NCBI RefSeq assembly: GCF_000238255.3
Contig: NZ_CP011039.1
Coordinates: 1,599,001-1,663,000 of the forward strand
Origin: Pseudoalteromonas spongiae UST010723-006
GTDB lineage: Bacteria > Pseudomonadota > Gammaproteobacteria > Enterobacterales > Alteromonadaceae
DNA length: 64,000 nucleotides
Reading direction: 5' to 3'
Both the position numbers and the translations under genes were made by a program. The notes under the pieces were generated by a model, which ran no database searches, had not been told where the DNA came from, and saw only the letters and a program-made list of their open reading frames with translations. Positions within the stretch are counted from its first letter, which is position 1. Every line of letters begins with the position of its first letter. This document shows, one piece after another, positions 18,250 through 27,264 of the stretch.

Positions 18250-19643
18250 TAGCTAAAAAACCCATGAATAAACCATTGTTTTTTTGGCGTACGAAAAACC
18301 CACAGCCACCGTCCACTCTCATCTCGTGCAATAAAATAATCACGAGCAACATTATTATTATCCCACCAACCCGTCACGATGCGTTCAGGGCCGTGCGATA
18401 TTGTGATCGGCTGAGTGAGTTCTACAGGTGAGCGCAACATAAAGCTTGGCCGGATTAACTTCATTTGTGGCGCATTTGATAACGTGTTGAATGTATTCTC
18501 TTGACTGGCTATTTCTGGCCTTAGATCATTATAAACAGTTAAGGTTTTAACCTGCTCCTGCCCAAGTTTTGCCTGTAATATTGCAGTTAACATTGCAGTA
18601 TCTAAGCCTGATTTATGCTGTGAAAACAAATCGCCTTCTTCACCTAAATTAGATACAAGGTAATCACTTTTTATAGTTAATGCGATAACTGGTGCTGGTA
18701 ACTCGGTATTTTCTAAACGTAATAAAAAAAGCGTTAACCAGTGCTCAGCGCGATATTCAGCATGCGCTGACGATAGTTCAAATACCAAATTGGCTACTTC
18801 TCTAAAATGCAAAATAAGGGTCACTTGCTTTGCTAACTTACAAGTAGAGAGTAAAAAAGCTTGTTGTTGCTTTAATACAAGCAAAAGTGGTTTTTCAAGA
18901 TGCTTAGTAAGCGATACTTCATAATGTAAGGTTAGTTGTTTTTCAAAATGCGTATCAGGTATGTAAAAAGTCACTCGATGCGGATATTGGCCTGTTAATT
19001 TACCTACATACATTACTAATTCACGTGAGTAGCGCTTAGCTAATTCATCAAGCGATACACTCAACAACTGCTTAAAGTGCGTAATCCCTACGCGGGTTAG
19101 CAAAGCAATTTCTTTTGTAGTGATATCAGCAAATTGTAATGACAATAACGCAAGCTGATTACGCGCATTTTGCTGGTTTGTAAAAATCACATTAGTACCC
19201 GCTTGTGCTAATGCTTTTGCCAACAACGGTGAAGATCCGCTTGCGAAATAATACTTAATCCCCAATGTTTTTAACTGTGTTTCAAGCACATGCCAATACT
19301 GATCACTGTTGTTATATAAGGACTGCATACCATCACACGCTATCAGTAAACCTTTTGGCGGCATAATACAAATATCTGCAGTGTAGTTATAAAGTACACT
19401 GGCTATGCGCTTAAGCTCTGCTACTTCCACTTCTTCTTGATAAGGGTAAACCGCAAGATCAGAAACTAATAAACTAGCTTGCCCTAACCCTTGCCCTTGC
19501 GTTAATCCTTTTTTTTTAGCCGCCGTTGAAAGTTGTACTAAATTACCTTGGTGATTGGCCAAGGCAATTACCTCGGTGCTCGACATTGCAAATTGCGTAT
19601 CGAGTTGTAACTGTGGAAAGTAAAGATAAAGCCAATTTAACAT
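18249..19643 (-). CDS. imuB: ImuB, catalytically inactive Y-family polymerase homologue
   Basis: The 464-residue protein has Y-family polymerase architecture, but the metal-binding acidic residues are missing. The start reads LYLYFPQLQLD where active enzymes have an Asp-x-Asp-containing strand, and the later S-x-D-E motif is replaced by ACDGMQSLY. This is typical of ImuB, an adaptor linking DnaE2 to the beta clamp. A C-terminal extension with RIVTGWWDNNNVARDYF, typical of ImuB proteins, is present. It shares single-base junctions with imuA and dnaE2, indicating tight translational coupling. Confidence 0.93.
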   Translation of the reverse strand: MLNWLYLYFPQLQLDTQFAMSSTEVIALANHQGNLVQLSTAAKKKGLTQGQGLGQASLLVSDLAVYPYQEEVEVAELKRIASVLYNYTADICIMPPKGLLIACDGMQSLYNNSDQYWHVLETQLKTLGIKYYFASGSSPLLAKALAQAGTNVIFTNQQNARNQLALLSLQFADITTKEIALLTRVGITHFKQLLSVSLDELAKRYSRELVMYVGKLTGQYPHRVTFYIPDTHFEKQLTLHYEVSLTKHLEKPLLLVLKQQQAFLLSTCKLAKQVTLILHFREVANLVFELSSAHAEYRAEHWLTLFLLRLENTELPAPVIALTIKSDYLVSNLGEEGDLFSQHKSGLDTAMLTAILQAKLGQEQVKTLTVYNDLRPEIASQENTFNTLSNAPQMKLIRPSFMLRSPVELTQPITISHGPERIVTGWWDNNNVARDYFIARDESGRWLWVFRTPKKQWFIHGFFS

Positions 19644-20329
19644 TAACCAGCCTTATCAACCGGAAATGCAATAACATTGCTGATAGGCGAAGATGCAATG
19701 GTGCAATAAGGCCATGTCGTTTGCATATCAACAATAAAATAATCACTTGGCCAACCGCCTTTTCGACGGTTTATCTTTACTTTCAGTCCTTGTGGATGTG
19801 CTTGTAATGTTAAGCTTAAAGTAGCAGGCAAACTCGCTTGACTGGTTTTATAGCTATTTAAGTAAAACAAACGGTTTTTACCCGATTTACTTGCTTGCTG
19901 AAAGCGCTGGATATGGGAAATCGTTAAATCTTGCTGCGGCCAGTAAATAACATCGCTGCAACTGCCACTTTGTAAACATTGTTCTACTGCCCAAAGCGCA
20001 TCTTTATGTTGCTCAGGATACAGTACTAACACTTGACTAATATCAACACCTAAATGATGCAAAGCAGCACTGTTAACTAACGCAGGCGGTGAAATAAACA
20101 CAATAAAACGGCTTTGCCGCATTTTAAAACTGGGTGCAATCAATCGAAGTTCACCAATGCCGGGACTACTCAATAGTTCTATCACGCCATTAGTGGGCAT
20201 GCCGCCAGCGAGCTTGTCATCTAAAACCGCAAAGCCCGTTTGATGCTTTTCTATCTGCTGCGTTTGAATACGATTGGATGCATACCAAAGCAGGTTGCGA
20301 TGATGTAATTGCTTGATCAGTGAATTCAT
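19643..20329 (-). CDS. imuA: ImuA, RecA/SulA-like translesion cassette protein
   Basis: The 228-residue protein has a truncated RecA-like fold: HQTGFAVLDDKLAGGMPTNGVIEL then SPGIGELRL at the position of a degenerate P-loop lacking the GK-T/S residues. ImuA proteins act with ImuB and DnaE2 in damage-induced mutagenesis and interact with RecA. It is first in the imuA-imuB-dnaE2 operon. The ATG lies only 4 bp from the edge of the LexA-box palindrome, and the ribosome site (GGTG) is weak and inside the repeat. Confidence 0.92.
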   Translation of the reverse strand: MNSLIKQLHHRNLLWYASNRIQTQQIEKHQTGFAVLDDKLAGGMPTNGVIELLSSPGIGELRLIAPSFKMRQSRFIVFISPPALVNSAALHHLGVDISQVLVLYPEQHKDALWAVEQCLQSGSCSDVIYWPQQDLTISHIQRFQQASKSGKNRLFYLNSYKTSQASLPATLSLTLQAHPQGLKVKINRRKGGWPSDYFIVDMQTTWPYCTIASSPISNVIAFPVDKAG

Positions 20330-20333
20330 GAAT

Positions 20334-20381
20334 ACACCAAAGGATTATACTGTATTTATATACAGTATAATCCTTTGGTGT
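20334..20381. repeat. 48-bp near-perfect palindrome enclosing the LexA box
   Basis: Two 22-bp arms (20334-20355 and 20360-20381) are exact reverse complements separated by a 4-bp TTAT centre. The LexA box occupies the middle, and both outer flanks are symmetric as well. Each strand therefore carries TATAAT in mirrored position (20344-20349 on minus, 20366-20371 on plus). Confidence 0.95.
20348..20367. promoter_or_regulatory. LexA operator (SOS box) of imuA-imuB-dnaE2
   Basis: TACTGTATTTATATACAGTA has the CTGT-N8-ACAG core and differs from the ideal E. coli-type LexA box by a single base. Its centre is 29 bp from the imuA start codon. SOS control of this cassette is well known in other bacteria. 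A TATAAT hexamer for imuA adjoins the box at 20344-20349 (minus strand), with no good -35. Confidence 0.95.
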
Positions 20382-20401
20382 TGAGGATCAATGGATCCGC
20401 A

Positions 20402-20435
20402 ATAAAAAAGGCCAACTGTTTCTGCAGTTGGCCTT
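20402..20435 (-). terminator. Rho-independent terminator of the DUF3466 gene
   Basis: An 11-bp stem (AAGGCCAACTG / CAGTTGGCCTT) with a 6-nt loop is followed on the minus strand by TTTTTTATT. It lies about 90 bp after the DUF3466 stop. Confidence 0.9.
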
Positions 20436-20524
20436 CAATCATAATTTTATCAATATGTTATGAATATGAGTTTATAGCTTATCTTTTAATAAACCCATCA
20501 AAACATTAGGGTATAAAACACTTA

Positions 20525-22276
20525 CTATTTAAAAAAGCGTCGTCTAATTGCTACAAGTGGCAATAATACTAGGCCTAATGCACCAAACGATGCACCTTGG
20601 CGTTCATATGTTTCTTGCGCTTTCTCAGGACACTTCTCAGCTACACCCTCAGCGTTATATTTCAGCTTCACTGAAACAACCACACTTTCTTGCTCTACTT
20701 TACCGTTAGCATCAACCACAACATTACCTTGAGCATCACGCTTATCTACGGTTTTTGTAGCTGTGCCATATACAGTACCATCATTTGAAATGCTGATTGC
20801 TTCCGCAACCACATATGGGAATGATGATTCACCATCGTTTGCAAAACACGGTAATAAGTCATTTAGATTAGTGAACGTGTCTTTATTAATATCGTAAATA
20901 AACGCTTCTTGACGACGGCTTGCTGATGAACTTGTTTCAACTTCGCCTTGACCAATAATCAGGCCATTATCATTTATGTCTGTCGCAACCACAGAGCTGC
21001 TTTTAAAAAAGTCTGTTGGGAAAGTTGTCTCGCCGGTTGCAACATTATGATAAAAGAACTTATTGCGCGCAGTGTTCTCAATATTTTTAGAGGCATAACC
21101 TGTAATAATATTACTGTTATTGATAGCTACTGCTCGACCACCAGAAAGGTAGTCGTATTCGTTAATAAACTCTACAACATTTCCATCTTTGTAATACACC
21201 GGATATTGTCTAATGCTGTCACCATCACGGTATCTTACAACAGAATAACCTACCGCAATTTCGTTTTCATTAACCGCTAATGCAGTACTACGCCACGCTC
21301 TCTTTTGCTCATCTTCATCAGGTACAATACCTAACCCAAGATCAACAGTTTCAATCACATTTAATGCATTATCTAAACGCCACATTGTTGCATGGCGGTT
21401 ATAAAGAGGACGGCTTCCAGACGTGACATAACTTTCATGGCATACTTCAACAGGTACTTTTTCGCCATCACAACTTTCATCTAGAGACTCTTGTGAATCA
21501 GAAGCAATACTTACTGACGTTTCACCCACAACTAAATAACCATCACTTACCTGAACGATGTTATACGCACCAGAAATACCACCATAAGTTGCTTCTGTTG
21601 GCATTAAATCAACTCGTTCACCGGTATTGGCCATTACAAAACCACGACGTGTAAAATCACGAATATAATGTGTTTCCGATTCAGTTTCGCCGTCTTCAGT
21701 AAATTGAATCTTAGTATAAGGTGCAGAGCCCCAGCCAGCTTTAACACCATCTTCTGCAATTGATGTTAAAATGTTCTCAACTGAGCGTGTTAAACCACCA
21801 TCATAATCAGGGTGTTCAACATCATAAATAACGCGTTCTTGCGTTGAATCATTATACTCAACGGCAATATTGAATTCGCTAACTCTGCCACCTGATATTT
21901 TTTGGTATAAGCTGCTTGCGTAATATTCACGTAAGAAATCTTGTAGGAATTGTTGCGCATCGCCATTAATATTGCCATTTTCGATATCGTCTAATGTGAA
22001 GGTGATTTCTTCATCACGATTTTCAAAAACACGTTCACGATTTCTGTAAGCTGTCGTCATAGCAGAGCTTTCAAAATCTAATTCCGCAATATCAATAACA
22101 ATATTGAATACGCCTTGCGCCATACCAACGGCTTGACCCGCTTCGTTTGCATCGGTTACATACGCGTGTTTAGCGTAATCTAGATTGCCAAGCTCTTCTA
22201 AAACATATGGAGTAGCGCCTTGAACCTGTGGCGTGATTGCAGCAAAAACTGCCGCTGCAAGTAATTTATATTTCAT
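20525..22276 (-). CDS. DUF3466 family exported protein with C-terminal membrane/sorting tail
   Basis: The 583-residue protein has a signal peptide (MKYKLLAAAVFAAITPQVQG) and resembles DUF3466 proteins found next to uup in Vibrio and Alteromonadales. The middle has repeated beta-like units with recurring motifs such as AVNENEIAVGYS, AINNSNIITGYAS, DINDNGLIIGQG and SISNDGTVYGTA, as in HAF-type beta-propeller repeats. It ends with a small-residue motif GASFGALGL, a hydrophobic helix and RRRFFK, resembling GlyGly-CTERM-type sorting tails. The function is unknown. A GGAAT site precedes the ATG, 11 bp after uup. Confidence 0.82.
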   Translation of the reverse strand: MKYKLLAAAVFAAITPQVQGATPYVLEELGNLDYAKHAYVTDANEAGQAVGMAQGVFNIVIDIAELDFESSAMTTAYRNRERVFENRDEEITFTLDDIENGNINGDAQQFLQDFLREYYASSLYQKISGGRVSEFNIAVEYNDSTQERVIYDVEHPDYDGGLTRSVENILTSIAEDGVKAGWGSAPYTKIQFTEDGETESETHYIRDFTRRGFVMANTGERVDLMPTEATYGGISGAYNIVQVSDGYLVVGETSVSIASDSQESLDESCDGEKVPVEVCHESYVTSGSRPLYNRHATMWRLDNALNVIETVDLGLGIVPDEDEQKRAWRSTALAVNENEIAVGYSVVRYRDGDSIRQYPVYYKDGNVVEFINEYDYLSGGRAVAINNSNIITGYASKNIENTARNKFFYHNVATGETTFPTDFFKSSSVVATDINDNGLIIGQGEVETSSSASRRQEAFIYDINKDTFTNLNDLLPCFANDGESSFPYVVAEAISISNDGTVYGTATKTVDKRDAQGNVVVDANGKVEQESVVVSVKLKYNAEGVAEKCPEKAQETYERQGASFGALGLVLLPLVAIRRRFFK

Positions 22277-22287
22277 TTTTATTCCTA

Positions 22288-24198
22288 CTACTGATCCTGT
22301 AACTGTTCCAATTCTTCCCAGCGCATAAAAGCGGTTTCAAGCTTCGACTCTGCTTGCTGTAATTGGTTCAAGGTTTTCTGAGTTTGCTCGCTATCTTGCT
22401 TGAAAAAATCGGGGGAGTTAACAACTTCTTGAAGTTCTTCAACTTCTTGTTCAAGCGATTCTAATAAAGCGGGTAGATCTTCGAGTTCTCGTTTTAATTT
22501 GTATGATAACTTGCCTGCTTTTTTAGCTAAAGGCTTATCTGCGACTTTTTTGTCCTTTTCTGTGTCTTTTTGTTTTTGTTCAATTACTGTTTTTTCAGCA
22601 AGTGACTGCGCATAATTTTGGAAATCTTGGTATCCACCAACCACTTCCACTACTTTGCCATCACCTAAAAAGCCCCATACTGTACTACAGGTATTGTCGA
22701 TAAATTCACGGTCGTGACTTACAACCAACACAGTACCTTGATAATTAGCGAGAATTTCTTCAAGTAATTCAAGTGTTTCAACATCTAGATCATTGGTCGG
22801 CTCATCGAGTACCAATACATTGCTTGGTTTAACAAATAATTTTGCCAGTAATAAGCGGTTTTTCTCTCCACCAGATAACGACTTAACAGGTGAACGCGCT
22901 CGTGCTGGTGGGAATAAAAAGTCTTGTAAATAACCAAGCACATGACGACTGCGGCCACCGATGTTCACCTCTTGTTTACCGTCAGCAACATTATCTTGCA
23001 CGCTGGCTTCTTCGTCGAGTACCGAGCGATACTGATCAAAATAAGCAACTTCTAAATTAACACCTTGCTTTACTTTGCCTGATTCCAGCGCTAATTCGCC
23101 AAATAGAATTTTCAGTAACGTTGTCTTACCAACACCATTTGGCCCAACTAGCCCAATACGATCACCACGCATAACTAAGGTAGAGAAGTCTTTCACTATT
23201 GGCTTATTTGTAAAGCCTTGGCTAATGCCTTTAGCTTCAAATACTAACTTGCCAGAACGCTGAGCACTTTCTATGTTGAAATCGGCCTTACCTTGTTTTT
23301 CAACACGGGCTTTTCGTTCTACACGCAGTTGTTTAAGTGCACGAACACGACCTTCATTACGCGTACGGCGCGCTTTAATGCCCTGACGGATCCATGCTTC
23401 TTCTTCCGCGAGTTTTTTATCAAACAAGGCATTTTGGCTTTCTTCAACTTTTAATGCGTGCTCTTTTTGCTCTAGATATTTTTCATAATTACCCGGGTAA
23501 GAGACCAGCTTACCTCGGTCTAAATCAAGAATACGTGTTGCCATTGAACGAATAAATGCACGGTCGTGAGAAATAAATACGATCGCACCATTAAATTCTT
23601 TTAAGAATTTTTCCAGCCACTCAATGCTGGCAACATCCAAGTGGTTAGTTGGTTCATCCAGTAATAACAGATCTGGCTCACCTACCAATGCTTTCGCAAG
23701 CGCTACTTTTCTAAGCCAACCGCCCGACAGCGCGGTTAAATCACTGTTTGGATCGAGTTCTAACTGACTTAGCACTTGGTTTATTTGCGTTTCGAAACGC
23801 CAACCGTCGTTTGCCTCTAACTGAGACGATAAGCGCTCGAACTGTTTAAGTCTTTTGTCACTGTTATCTTGACTTAGCTTCGCGCTCACTTCGTGATATT
23901 CAATCAACAGTGTCGCAATGTGCGGTAAGCCATTGGCAACATAATCAAATACGGTGCCATTCGCACCTTTTGGTGGGTCTTGCTCAAGGCGTGCTACTTT
24001 TAATCCACTCAGACGGTTAATTTCACCATCATCCAGCTGAATTTGACTATCAAGCACTTTAAGCAAGCTTGATTTACCAGCGCCGTTACGACCTACAATA
24101 CATACCCGCTCGCCATTTTCAATCAGCATTTCTGCATTATCAAGCAATGGGTGTGTGCCGAACGCTAACTGCGCTCCTGTAATTCTAATTAAATCCAT
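22288..24198 (-). CDS. uup: ABC-F family ATPase Uup
   Basis: The 636-residue cytosolic protein has two ABC domains and no membrane segments. Walker A loops are GRNGAGKSSLLK (about residue 36) and GPNGVGKTTLLK (about 350). Signatures are LSGGWLRKVALAKAL and LSGGEKNRLLLAKL. A lysine/glutamate-rich C-terminal coiled coil (about residues 550-636) is the Uup-specific DNA-binding type tail. ABC-F proteins act on ribosomes or nucleic acids; uup mutants affect transposon excision in E. coli. It follows the glutaredoxin-like gene by 2 bp. Confidence 0.95.
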   Translation of the reverse strand: MDLIRITGAQLAFGTHPLLDNAEMLIENGERVCIVGRNGAGKSSLLKVLDSQIQLDDGEINRLSGLKVARLEQDPPKGANGTVFDYVANGLPHIATLLIEYHEVSAKLSQDNSDKRLKQFERLSSQLEANDGWRFETQINQVLSQLELDPNSDLTALSGGWLRKVALAKALVGEPDLLLLDEPTNHLDVASIEWLEKFLKEFNGAIVFISHDRAFIRSMATRILDLDRGKLVSYPGNYEKYLEQKEHALKVEESQNALFDKKLAEEEAWIRQGIKARRTRNEGRVRALKQLRVERKARVEKQGKADFNIESAQRSGKLVFEAKGISQGFTNKPIVKDFSTLVMRGDRIGLVGPNGVGKTTLLKILFGELALESGKVKQGVNLEVAYFDQYRSVLDEEASVQDNVADGKQEVNIGGRSRHVLGYLQDFLFPPARARSPVKSLSGGEKNRLLLAKLFVKPSNVLVLDEPTNDLDVETLELLEEILANYQGTVLVVSHDREFIDNTCSTVWGFLGDGKVVEVVGGYQDFQNYAQSLAEKTVIEQKQKDTEKDKKVADKPLAKKAGKLSYKLKRELEDLPALLESLEQEVEELQEVVNSPDFFKQDSEQTQKTLNQLQQAESKLETAFMRWEELEQLQDQ

Positions 24199-24200
24199 GA

Positions 24201-24425
24201 TTATTTATTTTTTAAAATGTCTTCAAGATCAAATGGCCAAAATAGTTTTGTGCCAGTGCTAAACTCAGCTACCGGAATCGTCGTCTGGTACTCAGCCATT
24301 AACGTTTCATCGTCAACAATGTCGACTAAATCTAGCTCTGTAGCTAAGCCGGCTTGCACAAATAATGCATGCGCTTGCTCACATAAGTGACAACCCTCTG
24401 TGTGATACAGCGTTATCTTAGGCAT
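24201..24425 (-). CDS. Glutaredoxin-like protein (DUF836 family)
   Basis: The 74-residue protein begins with a thioredoxin-fold strand and redox motif, ITLYHTEGCHLCEQAHALF, giving a C-x-x-C site (CHLC). The conserved cis-proline region is TTIPVAEF. It overlaps the end of rlmKL by 8 bp and ends 2 bp before uup, a grouping conserved in Vibrio and relatives. The reductant and target are unknown. Confidence 0.88.
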   Translation of the reverse strand: MPKITLYHTEGCHLCEQAHALFVQAGLATELDLVDIVDDETLMAEYQTTIPVAEFSTGTKLFWPFDLEDILKNK

Positions 24426-26550
24426 TGCGGATAAGCCACGCGTTGTGAATTTGCTTGTTGCGTTTAAAATCAGGCGAAAGTGTTTTATCGCTGATATTTT
24501 CTGCTATCAAGCCAAGGTCAAGTAAGCCTTCTTCGTTCATCGTAAAACCGCGCTTGTTATTTGAAAACAACAAGGTACCGTTTGGTGCCAAAATACGTTT
24601 TACCCAAGTAAACAACTTAATGTGATCACGCTGAACATCAAACTCTTTTTTCATGCGCTTTGAGTTTGAAAATGTCGGCGGGTCTAAAAAGATAAAATCA
24701 AACTGACCTGTTGCTTGCTCTAACCATGCAAGGCAATCCGCTTGTTCAAAATGATAACGCGGGCTGTTAAGGTTATTTAACGCAAAGTTTTCACGGCCCC
24801 ATTTTAAGTAGGTATTACTCATATCAACACTGGTCACCGATTTTGCACCACCTACCGCTGCGTGCGTTGATGCGCTACAGGTATACGCAAACAAATTAAG
24901 TACACGTAAATCTTTGCAATTTTGCTGCATATAACGACGTGCTAAACGGTGATCTAAAAATAGTCCGGTATCTAAATAGTCGTGTAGATTAACTTTAAAC
25001 TTCACACCGTATTCTTCTACCGTCATATTATTTTTTGACTTGTCGGTACGCTGTGCTTTTTGATACTGAGATGTGCCCTTTTGCTGCTTACGCTGTTTTA
25101 CAACAATATTGCTTGGTGCAATATCAAGGGTTTGCGCAGATAAATAAATAATATCTTGTAAGCGCTTTTCTGCCGTTGCTTCATCAATGGTTTTTGGTGG
25201 CGCATATTCATAAATCACCAAGTACTCGTTATAAACATCAACGGCAACATTGTACTCTGGAATATCCGCATCGTATAAACGATAACAACTAACGCCTTCT
25301 TTTTTAAGCCATGATTTAAGACCTTGACGGTTTTTCTTAAGACGATTAGCAAACGCCATCGAGCCATCGTAGTTAAGTTTAGTTTGGCTTGATTGCTCAG
25401 TATTTTTCTCGTCTAAATCATAAAGATTAAGCACACAATCTAACGGGCCATTTTTCAGTTTGTACTGCTTTTTCTTGGCAAGTTTTAAGAGGGCTAATAA
25501 ACTAGCATCGGTTGCAAATAGCGCCAAATGCCAAAATTTAAAATGCTTTTTAAACGCATCACCTAAGTGACGATACAAATTAACTAACTCTGCTTTTTCA
25601 CCTAAACGCTCACCATACGGTAAGTTAGATAGCACCACCCCAGGGAGTTTTGCTACTGCAGTGAGTTTATTGGCATCTGCTTTTTTTAACTGAATAAACT
25701 TTGCAAAAGGTAAACTTTCAATATTATTTAGCGCTTTTTGTAATACGCGTTCATCAATATCATTACCAATTAAATACAGCTTTTGATCGGTTTGTTGGTC
25801 TTTAAGTTCTTGTTTTAGTTCTTTGAATTTTGCCGCGCGAAACCCCGGAAGTGATTCGAACGCAAAATGTTTGCGATATAAACCCGGTGCAATATTCCAC
25901 GCCATCATCGCCGCTTCAATTAATAACGTTGCTGAACCACAACACGGGTCAAACAACGGGCGCGAGGTATCATTTAGCCAACCTGAACGACTTACTAACG
26001 CCGCCGCTAAGTGTTCTTTTATCGGCGCATCGCCTTGATGAGGACGATAACCACGTTTCGAAAGGCCTGGGCCTGAAAAGTCGATATATAAAGCACATTT
26101 TTCTTTATTTAAACGACCAACAATACGTACATTAGGTGACGTTTTAGAGATGCTAGGACGTTGTTGATGACTTGCAAAGAAAGAATCGACAATTGCATCT
26201 TTTACTACCAATGTTGAAAACTGAGTATTTTTCAGTTCACGGTTAGTCCCGCTAAAATCAATTGCAAACGTTTGCGTTGGCCCAAAGTACTCTTGCCAAT
26301 CAAACCCTTTGGCAAGCGCGTATAAATCATCTTTGGTATTAACGGTATCCGATTCGGTCAGCAACATCATAACCCGTGTCGCATAGCGACTCGCTAAACA
26401 CAGTGTTTGTGCTTGTTTATTGGATGCGTTAAAACGAATAGAACCAATACTCTGTTTAGTAATTTCAGCGCCAGTGGCTTGAATTTCAGTAGCGAGTAAA
26501 TTTTCAACACCAATCGACGTTAGTGCAATAAAAGAAAGCGAATTGCTCAA
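24418..26550 (-). CDS. rlmL: 23S rRNA m2G2445 / m7G2069 methyltransferase RlmKL, TTG start
   Basis: The 710-residue fusion carries an N-terminal THUMP domain, the RlmL N2-guanine methyltransferase (DPCCGSATLLIEAAMMA and catalytic LSNLPYGERLG), and a C-terminal RlmK methyltransferase (VLNLFAYTCSAST, FIFLDPPTFSNSKRM). The N-terminus MSNSLSFIALTSIGVENLL aligns with E. coli RlmL, which makes TTG at 26548-26550 the start; the ribosome site is poor (GGG). Methylation is expected in the 50S peptidyl-transferase region. It leads the rlmKL-grx-uup-DUF3466 run. Confidence 0.95.
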   Translation of the reverse strand: MSNSLSFIALTSIGVENLLATEIQATGAEITKQSIGSIRFNASNKQAQTLCLASRYATRVMMLLTESDTVNTKDDLYALAKGFDWQEYFGPTQTFAIDFSGTNRELKNTQFSTLVVKDAIVDSFFASHQQRPSISKTSPNVRIVGRLNKEKCALYIDFSGPGLSKRGYRPHQGDAPIKEHLAAALVSRSGWLNDTSRPLFDPCCGSATLLIEAAMMAWNIAPGLYRKHFAFESLPGFRAAKFKELKQELKDQQTDQKLYLIGNDIDERVLQKALNNIESLPFAKFIQLKKADANKLTAVAKLPGVVLSNLPYGERLGEKAELVNLYRHLGDAFKKHFKFWHLALFATDASLLALLKLAKKKQYKLKNGPLDCVLNLYDLDEKNTEQSSQTKLNYDGSMAFANRLKKNRQGLKSWLKKEGVSCYRLYDADIPEYNVAVDVYNEYLVIYEYAPPKTIDEATAEKRLQDIIYLSAQTLDIAPSNIVVKQRKQQKGTSQYQKAQRTDKSKNNMTVEEYGVKFKVNLHDYLDTGLFLDHRLARRYMQQNCKDLRVLNLFAYTCSASTHAAVGGAKSVTSVDMSNTYLKWGRENFALNNLNSPRYHFEQADCLAWLEQATGQFDFIFLDPPTFSNSKRMKKEFDVQRDHIKLFTWVKRILAPNGTLLFSNNKRGFTMNEEGLLDLGLIAENISDKTLSPDFKRNKQIHNAWLIRNA

Positions 26551-26616
26551 AGCAAAAAACCCAGTTAAAAAATCTGGCTGAAGTATAACAGTTTTAAATT
26601 CGAGTAGCGATAAAGC

Positions 26617-27150
26617 CTAGGCGCGTTTTAGCTGTGATTGGTTGATTAAGATAGGATTTACACGATCGTTAAGCACTTTAATGGTTTCAAAACGACTTAA
26701 TGCAAAATTATCGTCTAGTTGCATTTGATGCTCTAAACACATGCACACACTGGCATCATTACCGCATTCAATAATCAAAAACTGACCGCTTTGCTTCTGT
26801 GAATTAAGGGTAATAATCGCTTCGGTACTTGGGGTGTGGCCTTGATAAGGTTTGAAAAACCAACTTTTAGCAAGAACTGGCTTAAGGTGTAATTTGGCTG
26901 CTGTCGCATGTAATGCAATAACGGCTATTTCGCCTTCGCTCCAAATGCTAAAAGCTGAGAGATAATGACAGATCTGCTCATACAGGGCAGCATCTTCGAG
27001 GCTAAAGCAACTACCCTCGATTGCTGCTTGCGTAAGTTGACGCGTTTTATATGGCATAACAAGCTCTTCGCGTGTTGATTCGACATACAACACTAAACGG
27101 TTTCGCTCTTTACACGTTAGCCAACGCCAATCTTTCCCTGCTTGCAACAT
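26617..27150 (-). CDS. zapC: Cell division protein ZapC
   Basis: The ATG at 27148-27150 gives a 177-residue protein starting MLQAGKDWRWL, aligning with ZapC (MRIKPDDNWRWYYD). Other shared segments are FSLEDAALYEQI, KPVLAKSWFF, LIIECGNDASVCMCLEHQ and IKVLNDRVNPI. ZapC binds and stabilises FtsZ bundles at the Z-ring. A GGGGAT ribosome site lies 11 bp upstream of the chosen start; an earlier ATG 8 codons upstream is less likely. It sits just downstream of pyrD, the conserved pyrD-zapC pair. Confidence 0.9.
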   Translation of the reverse strand: MLQAGKDWRWLTCKERNRLVLYVESTREELVMPYKTRQLTQAAIEGSCFSLEDAALYEQICHYLSAFSIWSEGEIAVIALHATAAKLHLKPVLAKSWFFKPYQGHTPSTEAIITLNSQKQSGQFLIIECGNDASVCMCLEHQMQLDDNFALSRFETIKVLNDRVNPILINQSQLKRA

Positions 27151-27264
27151 AATATCAAAAAATCCCCAAAACATGACATCTTGAGGATTATAGAGCTATG
27201 GTACTAAAAATAAACTATTTTTTAGAATATTTTCAATAGGATCATAATGTTAAATAACCGATCC

